DNA of 64,000 nt from Lytechinus variegatus (GCF_018143015.1 NC_054746.1:26302464-26366463), one strand, 5' to 3'. Positions 31,201-41,600 are shown, counted from the stretch's first letter. Made by a program: numbers and translations. Notes: generated by a model not told the origin, from the letters alone.

Positions 31201-32900
31201 TATTTAACTCGCTATAATAGTAAGCTTTTATGATTGTAGGCATCAACAGGAAGACAAGACACTTGATGGCAGAGTGATGAGAGAGTTCTCACTAGATCAA
31301 ATGTCAGAGTCCGTCAATGACGTTTCATTGACCTTCTTGACTATTTTGGACTGTAGTTCTGATAGCTGTTCTTGTTCAGTTTGCTGTAAATGTAATATAG
31401 TAGTAACGCAATCCAGGAGCCAGTTTCGTTACTAATATGGTTACTTTGGTTACTAATATGGTTACTTTGACATTATGAAAACTACCATGGTTATGGGGCT
31501 CAGCAGCCAATCACAATCAAGGTTTCCATGGTAGTTACCATACAATAGTTACAATAGCACAGTTACCAACATTGTAAGTCTTTATGAAACAGCCCCCTGA
31601 CAAGGTTTGGACTATTCTCCTAATGTAAAAGCACCTTTTTAATGCAACTGTACTCTACTCAATATTTCCATTTATGCAGTCTCTTCTATAAGTAATGCCA
31701 ACATCAAGATAAAAACCATTGATGATTACTATGATGAGGACCATTACACAACAAGGTAAGAATTAACTCATTCTAGTATTCCAAAGGCCGGTAGATCTAA
31801 AATTATTTTAAGGGTATTGGGCACAAAAAATTGCTTTATTTTGATTTGCAGAATTTTCTTTTTTAATAAGCAAAAAGGTGGATGGTAAGATTCCAAAAAT
31901 GATTTCATTTTCTCCAAAGAAAAATTTGACAAACAAAAAGATAACAAGTTTCTGAATCTTACAAGTGACCTTTTATTTTATTTAAAAAAAAGGTCTGACT
32001 TTGTGTTTTAAAATATGTTACCAAACTCTGTGAAGTATAAAGATTTCTTTCTTTGCAGTTGAAGTCACTGATTTCTAATGAACACTTTTTATATATTATT
32101 TCTGTATTTTGCTCTAATAATCTAAATTAATGATTTATCAATGCATCTATATCCTATAATACAGTGATAAGAAATACCTTGGTCACTTCCTACGACTGCT
32201 TGCTGCTATTGAACAAAATGGGCATATCTTGCGCAATCAACAAGGAACTTTGGACAAAATCATTCTCATAGTTCAAGATGTAAGTTTACTATGAACTTTG
32301 GTCTGTTCCAGTGTGTTTTTCACTTCAAAAAGATAGAAGCTTCTTAAGAAAATGTATACAAATCTGTAAAATAGTAGCTGAACTATGAAATATCTTTTGA
32401 AATTATATTTCTATATGAATGCAAATGTCATACACCCTCCTTTAGGACACAAGTAGAACAAGAAAATATATAACAATGGGAATTATTTTTATGTTATCCA
32501 CTTTTCTGCATTGACCCTGTATTTTCAAAATGGAATAAATGGTTGTCAGTTTTTTTTTTTATATAATCTTGTTTAAGATGCATATTGCTGTTTATTTCAC
32601 AGTGACTGTTTGGCCAAACCTTTAGAAAATATCTGAAAGAGAAAATAATTTGATGTTCTTGGCAGCTTGATGGCTTGTCATGAAATCTTGAGGTGCTGTG
32701 GTTAAGTGGTGAAGGTGCCCAACTAGACACTTGAAACTATTCAATCAGTAGTGCTCTTTTATCCTACATTCTAATAAATGGAAGTGTTAGACACATATCG
32801 GTATTGGTAACTAAGTGTGAACTTTTTTTTTCTTTTCTTAAATCTTCTTGAAATAACTTTAAATATTCTGTTTCTCTTTCAGACGATGGATGATGCATAG
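12971..32900 (+). CDS. CATSPER1: Cation channel sperm-associated protein 1 (CatSper1), 12 coding exons, 467 aa
   Basis: Pore-forming alpha subunit of CatSper, the pH- and voltage-gated calcium channel of the sperm flagellum. Exons: 12971-13212, 13961-14202, 14907-15020, 15167-15305, 26470-26561, 27836-27985, 28774-28837, 29304-29388, 29977-30043, 31680-31755, 32165-32279, 32883-32900. All introns are GT-AG, and the total of 1404 nt is in frame. Segments: S1 ~136-158, S2 ~166-187, S3 ~200-217, S4 with Arg/Lys every third residue at 231-249, S5 ~258-282, pore with filter TLDDW at 310-314, S6 ~329-360, then a short C-terminus with QNGHILRNQQGTLDKI. TLDDW and the C-terminal coil fit CatSper1 better than CatSper2-4. 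The N-terminus is only ~130 aa before S1 and not His-rich, unlike mammals; an upstream exon cannot be excluded. Intron 4 carries an 8.9-kb retrotransposon. Confidence 0.93.
13961..14202 (+). CDS. CATSPER1: CATSPER1 coding exon 2 (N-terminal helix, S1)
   Basis: Acceptor TTTCACAG, donor GAGCAG/GTGGGT. Charged stretch, then S1 beginning FTGFILCVILF. Confidence 0.9.
14907..15020 (+). CDS. CATSPER1: CATSPER1 coding exon 3 (S2)
   Basis: Acceptor TTGACAG, donor CATGG/GTGAGA. Encodes S2 (YILLVIYFMESALK). Confidence 0.92.
15167..15305 (+). CDS. CATSPER1: CATSPER1 coding exon 4 (S3 and S4)
   Basis: Acceptor TTTCCAG, donor GTCAG/GTCAGC. Encodes S3 and most of the S4 voltage sensor (FRAMRALKALRVLR). 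Confidence 0.93.
15350..15933. mobile_element. Palindromic MITE in CATSPER1 intron 4 (about 584 bp)
   Basis: Ends TAAAGGGGTACTC and GAGTACCCCTTTA are perfect inverted repeats. The arms match again around AATGACATCATATCCCAC (15535) and GGGGATATGACATCAT (15745). Same family as 6923-7487 and 46503-47091. Confidence 0.82.
16072..16289. mobile_element. Short palindromic element, GGGGGTGTTTCA ends
   Basis: Starts with a G-run and GTGTTTCACAAAGATT, and ends AATTCTTTATGAAACACCCCC. The termini are inverted repeats; the middle is diverged. Confidence 0.65.
16292..16447. mobile_element. Short palindromic element, GGCC-GTTGCATAAAA ends
   Basis: GTTGCATAAAACTTTTTACC opens the element and GGTAAAAAGTTTTATGCAAC closes it, a near-perfect inverted repeat. 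It lies directly against the previous element. Confidence 0.8.
16780..16920 (-). mobile_element. 5'-truncated SINE fragment
   Basis: Collinear with the body and 3' tail of the SINE at 44590-44866 (GGATTTnTAnAGC, TCCTGCCGG). The tRNA-like head is missing. Confidence 0.6.
17215..17218. repeat. Target-site duplication, left (GTAC)
   Basis: GTAC directly precedes the left LTR and recurs at 26091-26094 after the right LTR. Confidence 0.85.
17219..18791 (-). repeat. 3' LTR (left copy), 1573 bp
   Basis: Matches 24527-26090 with very few differences. Long for an invertebrate gypsy LTR. ORFs inside it (e.g. 17285-17554) are repeated in both LTRs and read against the element, so they are not treated as genes. 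Confidence 0.95.
18792..18805 (-). promoter_or_regulatory. Polypurine tract
   Basis: On the minus strand AGAGAGGAGGGCTG abuts the 3' LTR. Mostly purine, in the expected position. Confidence 0.75.
19434..23225 (-). CDS. Pol polyprotein (protease-RT-RNase H-integrase), ~1263 aa
   Basis: Uninterrupted. Protease has DTGAS near residue 54. RT shows FCVDYRQLN near 365, LDLASGYWQV near 415 and YLDD near 477. RNase H has ILDTDAS near 627. Integrase starts with HHCC (HGGRLGGH...CLMCGK) near 865, then ALDIMGP near 935, SDQGRNF near 994 and GMVERFNRT near 1027. The C-terminus is acidic then basic (YPRRSRRPP). The frame is open only after a TAA near 23247 and overlaps the Gag end at 23180, offset by -1. 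The listed 5' end uses a GTG, so this protein is probably made by frameshifting rather than by its own start. Looks competent for reverse transcription and integration. Confidence 0.95.
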   Translation of the reverse strand: MVVPTGHGSARSPELDKTQRNQKTSFVPSINHNIGGLYVPIHIQDKEYKFLIDTGASDSYISRRVYEQLDERQRPPLQNRDVVAFLADGSPLAIFGAITHEMTIGPNKGLITVLVADVSSDGILGLDNLTKMGASIDLNNFQLTTKWGKVDCSNETGKKLFCRIVASETTTIPAGNEAVILGTTKERIKPNTLGLIEAGNAQHQLMKKGIITARALITMGEDLVPVRVFNPSSSNKVIMKNTPIATMTEIDRNEIQEVPKYTTVSDGMVQDHLRDLLNRSKEGVPTEYHHEIEKLLTEFQDIFSKGDDDIGRTNLVQHKIDTGTQRPIRQRPRKHPFGQREEIKKQVDDLLAKELIEPTDSPWASNIVLVKKKDGSQRFCVDYRQLNAATIKDAYPLPRIDETLDALSGAKWFSTLDLASGYWQVALDKDAKAKSAFLADGGLYSWNVMPFGLCNAPATFERLMDKVLTGLHWQTLLVYLDDLIIFGKSVEEELCRLREVFHRLRQANLKLKPKKCHLFKRKVDYLGHVVSDEGVSTQDEKIDAVRSWPTPRNVKEVRSFLGLASYYRRFVEGFATIAKPLHQLTEKGRAGQFIWSSVCQAAFDELKQRLISAPILAYPSTEGEFILDTDASKEGIGGVLSQVQDGKERVIAYGSKVLSKAERNYCVTRRELLAVVTYLKHFKQYLYGRHVKVRTDHGALRWLTNFKQPEGQLARWLEVIAAYDTEIIHRAGRSHGNADALSRRPCRQCGRENDCGIEHSDTNCRRTCVIQMTDVTGNNRAEMRKAQLEDTGIKPVIEALEQVRKPTKEEMSSLPFRAKVLLGHWGQLEMVDGVLYRNWESEDGKTSRRRLVLPKQRVQEVLEEIHGGRLGGHLGSMKTLRSAQIRYYWVGMKADVRSFIRQCLMCGKRKSYGRKKRAPLQQRRSGGPLERIALDIMGPLPTTENENKYILVVADYYTKFVEAYAIRNEQAHTVANKLVEEFICRYGVPKEIHSDQGRNFESKLFKEVCQILGIKKTRTTAYNPKSDGMVERFNRTLLGMLGTMIDPDKHQKDWDRYVPFATAAYRSAVHETTQETPNMMMFGREVTHPMDLYVDQHKENELETDYAANLRDRMEEMYSSVMKDGDTNLRRQKRNYDATMFGETFNVGQYVWLRNDVRKKGVSPKLANKWEGPFRVMRKMSEVTFRIQKSPRCRAKVVHFDRLKGYEGTELCNWNQVTDQTNDEETTDQSTERDEGNDEEPTGSEEGSGRYPRRSRRPPNYFY
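23180..24391 (-). CDS. Gag protein (403 aa), retrotransposon gag with CCHC knuckle
   Basis: Capsid/nucleocapsid protein of the element. An N-terminal basic patch (KKTKRRRRR) is followed by an acidic low-complexity stretch, a gag core (WEDYSSHFE, LRGPALRLLGE) and one zinc knuckle at about 341-354 (CFYCDQPGHFAREC). It ends 46 nt inside the Pol frame. The start is uncertain: a different frame opens at an ATG at 24500, right after the primer site, and runs to 24330, overlapping this one. Either that is a short leader ORF or an early frameshift has separated the true Gag N-terminus. Confidence 0.9.
   Translation of the reverse strand: MQSRIMKQLSNLMAQMMNLSKKTKRRRRRAGPDSTTEEMSDSLDDSEVEFVFKPTRRPENVQELDTKHEEGKSDVGKMPELEEANKPQANNKSSFNEKKAQENNTRPLIMPDKYDGSTDWEDYSSHFESCCGINNWNDEESAKYLAASLRGPALRLLGEQRGKKWNFEEIKDVLSFRFSSAKQAESYLMELRNRRRRQGESLQELGRHIRELTAKAYPNFDSQGIDRLARIHFTDAIRSSEIRMGIFHAKATSLDEMIRAAITSETFLQTEAERNGWKKPAYNRGIVSDIDLEKIIKDEVAKAIGHAMENRPENERTVEDIRKIRTKQIPNQPTRDEKILRCFYCDQPGHFARECRKKQRDVQRQNLNQVDTPWPKQTGANRHYQSNDQWSSQRVMGRPEAQN
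24505..24522 (-). promoter_or_regulatory. Primer binding site, tRNA-Leu type
   Basis: Four bases inside the 5' LTR, the minus strand reads TGGTGTCAGAAGTGGGAT. This complements the 3' end of animal tRNA-Leu(CAG) with CCA, apart from one mismatch. Confidence 0.8.
24527..26090 (-). repeat. 5' LTR (right copy), 1564 bp
   Basis: See the 3' LTR. Followed by GTAC at 26091-26094. Confidence 0.95.
26470..26561 (+). CDS. CATSPER1: CATSPER1 coding exon 5 (S4-S5 linker, S5)
   Basis: Acceptor GTACTAG, donor TCTAT/GTATCC. Lies 376 bp after the retrotransposon. Encodes FLRSLQ, then S5 (IIMLISLFL). Confidence 0.88.
26604..26974. mobile_element. hAT-like MITE, CAGGGTTCCCAGC ends (371 bp)
   Basis: Starts CAGGGTTCCCAGC and ends with its exact complement. 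Holds several internal TCAGGGAATTTT copies in direct orientation. TGTTT flanks both sides, so an 8-bp hAT duplication is not proven. Confidence 0.75.
27836..27985 (+). CDS. CATSPER1: CATSPER1 coding exon 6 (end of S5, pore and selectivity filter)
   Basis: Acceptor CCTCAG, donor CCAA/GTAAGA. Contains FGNIGSAALTLFQL and the filter TLDDW. The acidic residues mark calcium selectivity. Confidence 0.94.
28774..28837 (+). CDS. CATSPER1: CATSPER1 coding exon 7 (start of S6)
   Basis: Acceptor TTTTACAG, donor CTCAA/GTAAGT. Encodes NFHIIFYLITYIGLEYF. Confidence 0.93.
29304..29388 (+). CDS. CATSPER1: CATSPER1 coding exon 8 (end of S6)
   Basis: Acceptor TTTCCAG, donor CCTTG/GTAAGT. Encodes NLFVAVLVDNFQ and the helix after S6. 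Confidence 0.94.
29977..30043 (+). CDS. CATSPER1: CATSPER1 coding exon 9
   Basis: Acceptor TTCCTAG, donor ACAG/GTAAAC. Acidic linker (KEAEDALFDDG). In phase with both neighbours. Confidence 0.82.
30467..30737. mobile_element. Inverted-repeat element, GGCGGCGGAAGC ends (CATSPER1 intron 9)
   Basis: GGCGGCGGAAGC opens it and GCTTCCGCCGCC closes it. Inside are two copies of TTGACAAGC next to A-runs, and G-rich stretches. Confidence 0.7.
31416..31597. mobile_element. Short palindromic element with CAGCCAATCA core (CATSPER1 intron 9)
   Basis: Termini read GGAGCCAGTTTCGTTAC and TTTATGAAACAGCCCCC. The arms hold GTTACC/GGTTAC repeats, and the core CAGCCAATCACAATCAAGG is at 31504. Confidence 0.7.
31680..31755 (+). 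CDS. CATSPER1: CATSPER1 coding exon 10
   Basis: Acceptor TTATGCAG, donor ACAAG/GTAAGA. Encodes a polar linker (IDDYYDEDHYTTR). Confidence 0.82.
32165..32279 (+). CDS. CATSPER1: CATSPER1 coding exon 11 (C-terminal coil)
   Basis: Acceptor AATACAG, donor AAGAT/GTAAGT. Encodes GHFLRLLAAIEQNGH and a predicted coiled coil, matching the position of the CatSper1 C-terminal helix. Confidence 0.9.
32883..32900 (+). CDS. CATSPER1: CATSPER1 coding exon 12 (last five codons and stop)
   Basis: Acceptor CTTTCAG, then TMDDA and TAG. In phase with exon 11. Confidence 0.85.
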   Translation, partial: TMDDA

Positions 32901-35900
32901 ATTGAAAAAGCTGCCTTGACCAGACATTTGGAAAGAGACATCTAAAGAGTACAATTCTTTATTCTTGAAACTGTGCAGAACAAATTTTATATTTAGGGAT
33001 AATATAACAATTTTGTTTTCCTTGTGACCCGAGTATATTTCTGTTATCTGAATTGTGGCACCAAATCCAAGATATTTGTACATTTTTACCACAAATGAAG
33101 GATATAGTATGAACAAAATTATTTGCCCTTTCTAGTTATTAGCTTACATCAGACTGAATTCACCTGTCTGGTTGGTTCTTTGAAAAAGATATGAAGTCTT
33201 CCATTGCCCTACCATTCTCAAAACTTCTACTGCAATGGCAACTTCCACTATACTGTTTATATTTATTCTGATTCTGTACCGTAAGTCAACGAGGCCAACC
33301 TGGGTGTATGTCTGATTTAACTGGTGTAAAGGGCCACCCTCATGATTAAGTTGATTAAAGCAGAAAGCATGAAGATAAACCAGCCAAAATGTGAAAATTT
33401 CCATCATAATTGGATAATGAATAACAAATTTACACCAATCGGAAGTTTGGATTCCTCCAAAAACATTGAATGAGGCTGTTGGGCGAAGGAGTTGATTATG
33501 ATGTGACAAACTCATTGTCACCTTTCTGCATAGCAGAAGTGAGACAGGCAATGCTTTTCTAATTGCGGCATAGTTGTCGTCAAATCTTAACCAAGGCTAA
33601 GTGTTTAAAATGTCATCATAACTTTGAAAGTATGAGGACATATTTCATGAAATTTGGACAAAAGGTAATGGAGTGTCACTGATCATTCGACATGTGTTAA
33701 AGGTAACATGATCAAAGTTAATGGCCAAATAGGGTCAATGGACTTTGAACATGTTATATCAACATAAGAATAGATAATATCTAAAGTATAATTCCCTTTA
33801 TCCTAAAACACACATTAAAACTCACATATATTCCATTGCCCAATATATAAATGTAATTTCAGTTCTCTCGGGGAAAGGTCAAAGGACATTTGTCGGTGAA
33901 TAAAGTGTTAAAAAAAATAACCAAAGCTGAATATTTTTAATTTCAAGATTGTGTTGAAATCACAAGTAATCTAGTACTAATAACTTTGATATAATGGTTA
34001 ACATGTATTAGAAATTAGATCAGTATAATTTCAGATCACTGGGTCAAGGACAGGTCAAATATGATTTAGGAATTTATATTTGTTCATTATTATCAAATAA
34101 AATTAAACTGTTATGAGATGGTTAATGGATATCACAAATGATATGAAATGAAAAATAATTCAAGGTCAACAAACTTAATTTTTGATTAGTAATTAATTTT
34201 ATCCTCCTCTTTTATGAAAAAGTATTCTTTTCTTAGTCGGGGCTGCTGCTATATTCAATCATATAATGCAGTCTAGACTGCCAAAGACGTTCCGCTTGTT
34301 TTCATTTGTTTTCTTTCTTTTTTTATTGTTTATCGATATTTGTTTTAACTTGAATTTTCTGTGTTTTTTTATTTCAATTTTCTCTTTTCATTTGTTTTTT
34401 TATTTAAATTCTCATATTTTTATTTGCTTTCTCAGAGAGTTTGGATCAATGAATAAGCAAACACATTTTCAATGGCTTACATTTATTATCTTCCTATGGG
34501 TTTGAATTTGTGATTAATGCATTGGGTGCATGTGTTAATTTTTCTTTCTCAAAAAGGAAACCAGGCCTTTCAGATACCAGAATCAGTTATATTTAATTAA
34601 ACTGCATAGAATTTATAAATGTCTGAGCTGGTCATGATGACATCAAACAGTTCATACTGTACATTATAATATATTGAAAATAAATAAAATTTATTGTCAT
34701 ATCGAATCTTCATAGGCAATTTGTGAATGCTGCACATCAAAAAAAAAACTTTATTGAGGTATCAAATAGTATATATTTTCATTATTTATGGTATATTCTA
34801 TATGTATATACAAAATTAATAAAATAATTTATTCATTTTTACTATTTATATGTGATTGTTTACTGGTGTGTTTATTATACAGACACTGCAGTCTATCAGG
34901 CTTGTCCCTATTGTTATACTCCACATAATATGAAGACTGTATCCCTGTTTAGTTTTGGTTAGTAAGATTAGTTTTTAGTAATTCATTATTACATTTTAAA
35001 TTTATGGTCAGATACATGAAAGATGAAATGTTACATAAAAACAAGTTGTAAGAAATTAGTATGCCTAAAAAGTAGGGTACCCAATATTTTTTTATTTTTT
35101 GTTTCCTTTTCTTCTCCAACTTTAATATGGAACGAGATAAATAAAACTCTGGATACACTCTTTCATGTTTTACTTTTCAGAAAAAGAAATGAATAATTAA
35201 ATCATTGGCTCTAAATGCTTCTGCTATTTCATTCCATATGAAATTGGAGTTCTGGCAAGTTGAAAAAAAGGAAAAGTTACAATGTAGATTCAGTATCTCT
35301 TATCTCAATATTTTTTCATATATTTTTATTAATCTACTCTCATTACTCTCCCCATCTTTCAATATACATGTAGCTGTCTGTTCCTGGCTCCCTACAACCT
35401 CTTTACTAATACAATATAAATGCATTAGAAATGATCACAAGTATGTAAGCCTTCACATTATCTAAGTATTGGTTACTTTATTTTTACATGTGACACATAC
35501 CAAGACACATATATCAATATTACATATATAGATATAATATTAAACATTCCAGGTTGCCTTTGAAGGAATTGTTCAGAATGGGCATAAGTGAGATTTCCCA
35601 ATATTATGAAAAAGAAAAAAAGTAGAAAAGGAGGGCATTATAATTTCTACACATTATTTCAACAGACAAATCACCTAATACAACAGAAAGAAACAAAATG
35701 TTAAGTAATCATTGACTTAGAAAAAAAAAATCTTGAAAGAAAAGAAAATTAAATTAAGCATATTATGGGTAGTGAAAATAATTGGTAATCAGGTAAACTG
35801 TGACAGAATTATTGTTTAGTTTGCAAAAGAGGCAGATTATTAACTTTATGGAAAAGTTGAATCAAGGATCTTTTAAATTTGGGGGTGGGTGGCACAGATA

Positions 35901-38579
35901 ACTGAATGATAATCTTTAGCAAATTATTTTTGGATGGGGGGGGGGGCACATATCCTTGTGCACCCCCATATCTCCTTCAATCCAACATACATATATGTCT
36001 CTTGAATAGATCATGGTGAAAAAGATGTACAAAGAAAAGATGCTTCCTCTTTTGAGCATACTAACAATTTTTTGAAAAATGGATGGACTGAAAATGAATA
36101 CAAAATATCCTTAGAAATAACATTAACAAAAATCGCTTTACATGATTCAAACTTGGTGCATCAAATAAAGTACTCATGCTTAAGATATATAGGCACTAGA
36201 TATAACTAAAACATCCATATATACACGTTTAAAATTTACAATTCAGTACTGGCAAGACTTTTACATGGACATATTATGCATAGTTCGAGTTTGCTCTTTG
36301 TGTTTGCTCTTTCTTACTCCAGTTTTAATTATTTTATACCGAAAATATTTAAATATATATAAAGGTAATGATGGGCCCCTAAAGTGTAAGGTTATCTTTA
36401 CTATTACTTTTAGCTACAGGAAAGTACACTTACTGATACATGACTAAAAAAAACAACTTATACAACATGGAACTACATGTATCTATCAATTACATGATAA
36501 ATTCTTCTAGGAAAAGAAAGACAAAATTAATTTGATCAAATCATACCCTTAAACTTGGAATTGCAATTGTTTCTTGATTGAAGAATGTGAAACATATTAT
36601 TCAAGTTATAACACCTGTAAAAACAATGTGTGGTTTCAAAATTTTGATCAATAAAAGAATTATTCTATGTCTCCTTATTCATTGCCAATGTAAGAAATTA
36701 AATGAATGTAGGATTCGTCACAACAAATGCAAGATATTAATGAAATGAAGGATCCAAACTTGAATACAGAACATAACACTGTTCTCAATACCACTTGTAT
36801 TACACATCTGACATGTTTTTTTACCAAACAAAATGTGAAGATTTCCTTGAAATATTAGAATTACTTCTTGAATATAATTATAAGTGCAATGTAACAAATC
36901 TCCTGATACAATTAATTGATAATATCGACACATATATTCAACACCACCTGAAATCGCCCATATATCTGCCATGTTTATTGAATTGATTTGAAACAGACTT
37001 ACAATACTACTTCTTGATCCATGATTTTTTACATCGTAAGATTTGCTTCATGATTGTATTTAAGCTTTGTTAAAGTAATACATGCACATATACTTTGATC
37101 ACAATAAATTTGTTCATTCCTTTGATCACTTCAATACAGCAATCAAGCATTTCACATGGACAGTTTTATATGAATAATTTCAATAAATTGAATAACAATC
37201 ATGATTAGAATTCAAAATTTATTTATGCAGTATAGTAAAAATATATGAACAATGAATGAAGTGAGCATTTTTTTCCAATGCAGTAATGCAGTGTTCTGAA
37301 AAAAAAAGAAATGGTTCAAACTTCACATATTTAAGAAATTTTTTTTTATTAAATGATGAAGCTAAACCACTTCTTACAGATACATACATGTACATGTAAT
37401 GTATTTGTCGGAACACATGATCTTTGTTACAATTTGAACGCTAGGTCTGAAAAATAATTACGATATGCATAATGAACACGAAAGAGCTTCAATTTTCCAT
37501 GCATATAACAATTAACCAAAATAAAAAGAAAATAAAGAAGCAAATATGATTGATATTTCGTGCAATCATGGCTATGTGACCACCAGAAATGCAAAAAAAG
37601 AAATTATAAATAATTAAAAAAATAATGGTGATATTACAAATCATGCTTTCAGGCAAAGAAATATTTATGACTTTCAATTAACACCAAATCATGTTCCACT
37701 TTGCCAATTACAGTACATGTAGATTGAGGAGATCTGCGCCCCGGCCGTTGCATAAAAGTTACCAATATGGTAACTTTGCTATCCAATGGTAACTATCATG
37801 GTAACGATGATCAACAGCCAATCAGAATCAAAGATTTCAGGGAAATTAACATTGCATGGCAAAGTTACCATAATAGTACCTTTTATACAACGGGGCCCCG
37901 AACCCACAGCCTTGTCTCACAAAGGAAAGTGATTGATCCAATCAACCTCGACTATGGATTTGTCTATAAGTGTATACACTTGTCCCTTTGTAATCAAGAA
38001 GAATCATGCTGATGGATAAAAACAATGAAAATGCATGAGAACTTCTCATGTGGACATGATTTGAAAGGCATACACGCATTCTAGATAATCATGTTGTTGG
38101 CTCATTGTTGAGAATTATTAAATCAATCATGCTTGGTAAAATGGGTCCCAGTTCTTCAATGTATTTCTCATCACAGAATTATTTGATTTGATGCCATATA
38201 CAATGACATTGACACCTTTTATGATGCTAATAAGCAACCAACTTTTCTTTTGATGATGATGATGCATACCAAGGAGCCAGACAGCCAAACACATTCACAA
38301 ATGATGGAATACGATCACATATTAGTCAAGAATCTCTAATAGGTTGAAGAGCCTCTTTCAAATGGACATCTCAGGGTGGGTGTATAGTAAGAGTGATACC
38401 ATGAATAGCTATGAGCCAATCAAATGACAGTATTAACAACATGGGAGAGCATGCCTCTGATCATTCTCTCTATACATGGAACCAATGAAGGGGACTACAT
38501 GATACCCCATGGTATATCTGACCAATTACAAACATGTACTTATGACACCACTCTGGGTCGCCTGAAAGGGAGTACTCTC
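32901..38579. other. Non-coding between two convergent genes
   Basis: Includes the 3' UTR of CATSPER1 and probably of the minus-strand gene. 33320-33440 resembles one arm of the TA-type MITEs (TTGGATAATGAATAACAAA). 33600-34100 is a degenerate repeat with GGTCAA phrases. A complete palindromic element lies at 37741-37899. 34260-35900 is AT-rich with homopolymer runs. ORFs here are low-complexity and none looks coding. Confidence 0.6.
37741..37899. mobile_element. Short palindromic element with CAGCCAATCA core
   Basis: Ends GGCCGTTGCATAAAAG and its rough complement TTTTATACAACGGGGCC. Arms carry GTTACCA/TGGTAAC repeats, and the core CAGCCAATCAGAATCAAAG is at 37815. Confidence 0.8.
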
Positions 38580-38693
38580 TCACGTTCGCTCTAGTTTTGT
38601 TCTTGATCTCTCTCGTTTACCTGATGATGCGGATGAAACAACGAAGCCTTGCCTGGCCATTCTCTCTACATGGATCTTGTCTACTACAAAATT
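38580..38693 (-). CDS. DUF4200 gene, exon 9 (C-terminus)
   Basis: Acceptor ATTCCAG; encodes NFVVDKIHVERMARQ, a Ser/Arg-rich tail and TGA. Confidence 0.75.
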   Translation of the reverse strand, partial: NFVVDKIHVERMARQGFVVSSASSGKRERSRTKLERT

Positions 38694-41600
38694 CTGGAAT
38701 ATAAACAAAACAATAAGAAATATTAACTAAATAGAAATCATTTCATGTTCCATGTATAATCTTTCACAATACTGACAACTATTATTTTAACCAATAATGG
38801 CATCGAATTTTCCAAAAGGCTAGTCAAACAATTATTGTATTTCTCACTGTTACTAAATTTTTCTCGTTATACATGAATCTGAATGAAAAAAAGCAAATTT
38901 GATTCTCAATAGTCTATCTGCTATCTATTGAGAATTACCAATTAACAGAGTTTAAAGTGTAAAAGGTATTGACAGTTGAAGTTCATACTTCATCTTTATT
39001 AAGTGTGAATTAAACTGTCCCTAAAATCTCGAATGAGACAACATACAACACTCGAAATGCAATCAGTATTTTCTAATCATGTATTTTTGCTAATACTTCA
39101 TATATATTTATCAGTATTAAGAATATAATATTGTCTCAAAAGTAAAAGAGTCGTAAGATAGTTAGAAAATTACAGAAAATTTATAAATCTGACATTGGCC
39201 AATACACCTAAATTTCAAAATGACAATGACCAATCAACTCCAATGTCTTATGTTCTTAATAATGACCATAGGCCCATCAAAATTGTGGTTTCATCATGAA
39301 TGAAAATGACAAATGATACTAAAAAAGGAGAATGTTGAATATAGGTGCAGGACCCCTCACAAGAATTAATCACAAACTCTACGTAGTCAAACGATTCAAG
39401 CACCTGTTTGTTGGAGATAAAAAATATAAATATCCTAACTTGTGTTTAGATGCTTTCTAGCCATGAACGTTAGGTATTGTCTCAGAGATTAATTTTTACC
39501 ATGATCAAATGAAGCTTCTCTTCGTAGTCTAGCGTCTCCATTGGTTCATCATGTTTCTTGTGACATTTCTCCACCAGGTTGTTGATTGCCATCTTTATTC
39601 TTCCCAAGGTCTCACTCTAGAATAAAAAAAAATATATACAAATACAATGCTAGTAACATTTAATAATAAACATATTGGTGAATACTCTATTACAAAGATA
39701 ATGATGATGGAGATAGTGCATTGATCATGCAGATGGTACAATGATGATGATTAGGATGGTGGTGGTGATGATGACGACATCGATGACAACGATGATGCAA
39801 TTGATGGTGGTGGTCAAACTCGTGATAATGAGTTGATGGTATTGATCAAAGTGATGATGGTAATGGTAGCGTAGGTGACAGCGGTAATGGTGATAATGCT
39901 TCTGATCATGAAATATTGATGCTGATGGCCGTAGTGGTGGTAACAATAGTGATGAAAACGATGATGCTGATTATGATGATAATGAAGAGAACACTGATAA
40001 TGATATTAAATACAAATATATATCATGCTATTACATCTCATGTGAGGGCTTGGTCCGAGTATGTGCGTGTCTAGATAAAAAGAGTCATTTTACATATATA
40101 TATCTACATAATGAAAAAATACCATCATGAACTTTATTCAGATAAACCTCAGAACAGTTAATAAAATGACTCTATTCTTCCTTGAGATCCAAATGCAATT
40201 TCTCTGGTGATTTTTGGGCTTACAATATGCTAAAATCCTAAATCTGCCAAACAACATATTTCCTTTAAGTTTCCTTTCCTCGGCTAAACCTGCATGTATC
40301 TACCAACTGACCTGGTCTCGATAAGCGAATGCATCATTAAAGATCATTTCCTCCAGCTCAGCATTCATATCAATCCTCTCCTCCTGTAGATGTTGCATTT
40401 CTGCTAGATCCTTGTTGATCACCTGATCAAGAAAATGACAAAGATCAAGGTTATAAACTTCCACTTACTGAAGCTAAAATATATTTAATCCATCTAATAC
40501 TTATTTGGTCTAATTGTCATATGTTGTCAATTATCTTAAGAAGTAACTTAGAAGTCGCTTTTTCTGTTTTCCCCTTACAATTACCTTGTCTATAACTAGT
40601 TTATTGAATCATATTCATCAATCAAAGTGGGTGTTGACAATATAGGACAAATGAAATAGTTAAATGGTCTCTGTGGCTGTGAGGTCAAATGGTAATTACA
40701 GTGCATTTAAACTGGTAGTACATTATATAAGAGTATACCACGCAGGACACACAAGTCCGAATGGGCATGAATCAATTTAAGATTGGACCAATCCAAAGGT
40801 GATTTGAAGGGTTATGCACATAACAAGGTGTGTTGCCAAGTCAGAGCATTTTAGAAAGATGATAAAATATTACAATCATAATTAAGGTAGTTCTGAGGCA
40901 ATAACAAACTTCCTGCACATCATCTAAATACCCAATTTATTACAAACAAAGCCCTAACAATTATTATTCTTCACAGCATCAAAATAAACAAATACATGTA
41001 CATGTATGCATTACATATGTATATGAAAGTTAAAATCATGGTAAGGCTGAGTTACAAATGAAACAAATGGCTGCTGTGCAGCAAACAGCTGCAATAGGTG
41101 ACATCAGATTGATGAGGTTTTCAAATGACAGGAAAAGGAGGAGACATCTCAATGATTGGGGGAAGTAAGGCAGGTGTTTCTACCCCATTAGTGTGAGGCT
41201 AGTTTAACGCAATGATTGAATTCCTCATAAATTGATTTTGACGCAGTGATGCGACAGAGTGGTGTCGTCAAGATCCGGTATGCTTGAATGAAGTTCAATT
41301 CAAAGTTTTGAAATGTTACATGTATGCTGTAAATCTGTTTGACATGTTAATTAGAAGAGATTTTGTCCAAAAAGAATTTGAAGTATATGTACAGGTATAC
41401 AACATATTTTTCTGCTGCTTCAAGCAGGTTTATAAAGATTTTAATACAAATTAAAGATATAATTATTCTCAAATGACTTGAAACACATAATCTAATACAG
41501 ATTTTGAATATGAACTAGCTAATTTTGAAATCAAAGCATCTAAAGATCTGAGCAGCACTAGAATATTCCAATTTCTCAAATGTATTTGGTAATTACACAA

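Noticed and set aside
33144..33551. 135-aa minus-strand ORF downstream of CATSPER1
   Set aside because: Overlaps a MITE-arm-like sequence and the probable 3' UTR; no domain.
39725..39946. His/Tyr-rich minus-strand ORF
   Set aside because: Translation of a GATGAT-type simple repeat.
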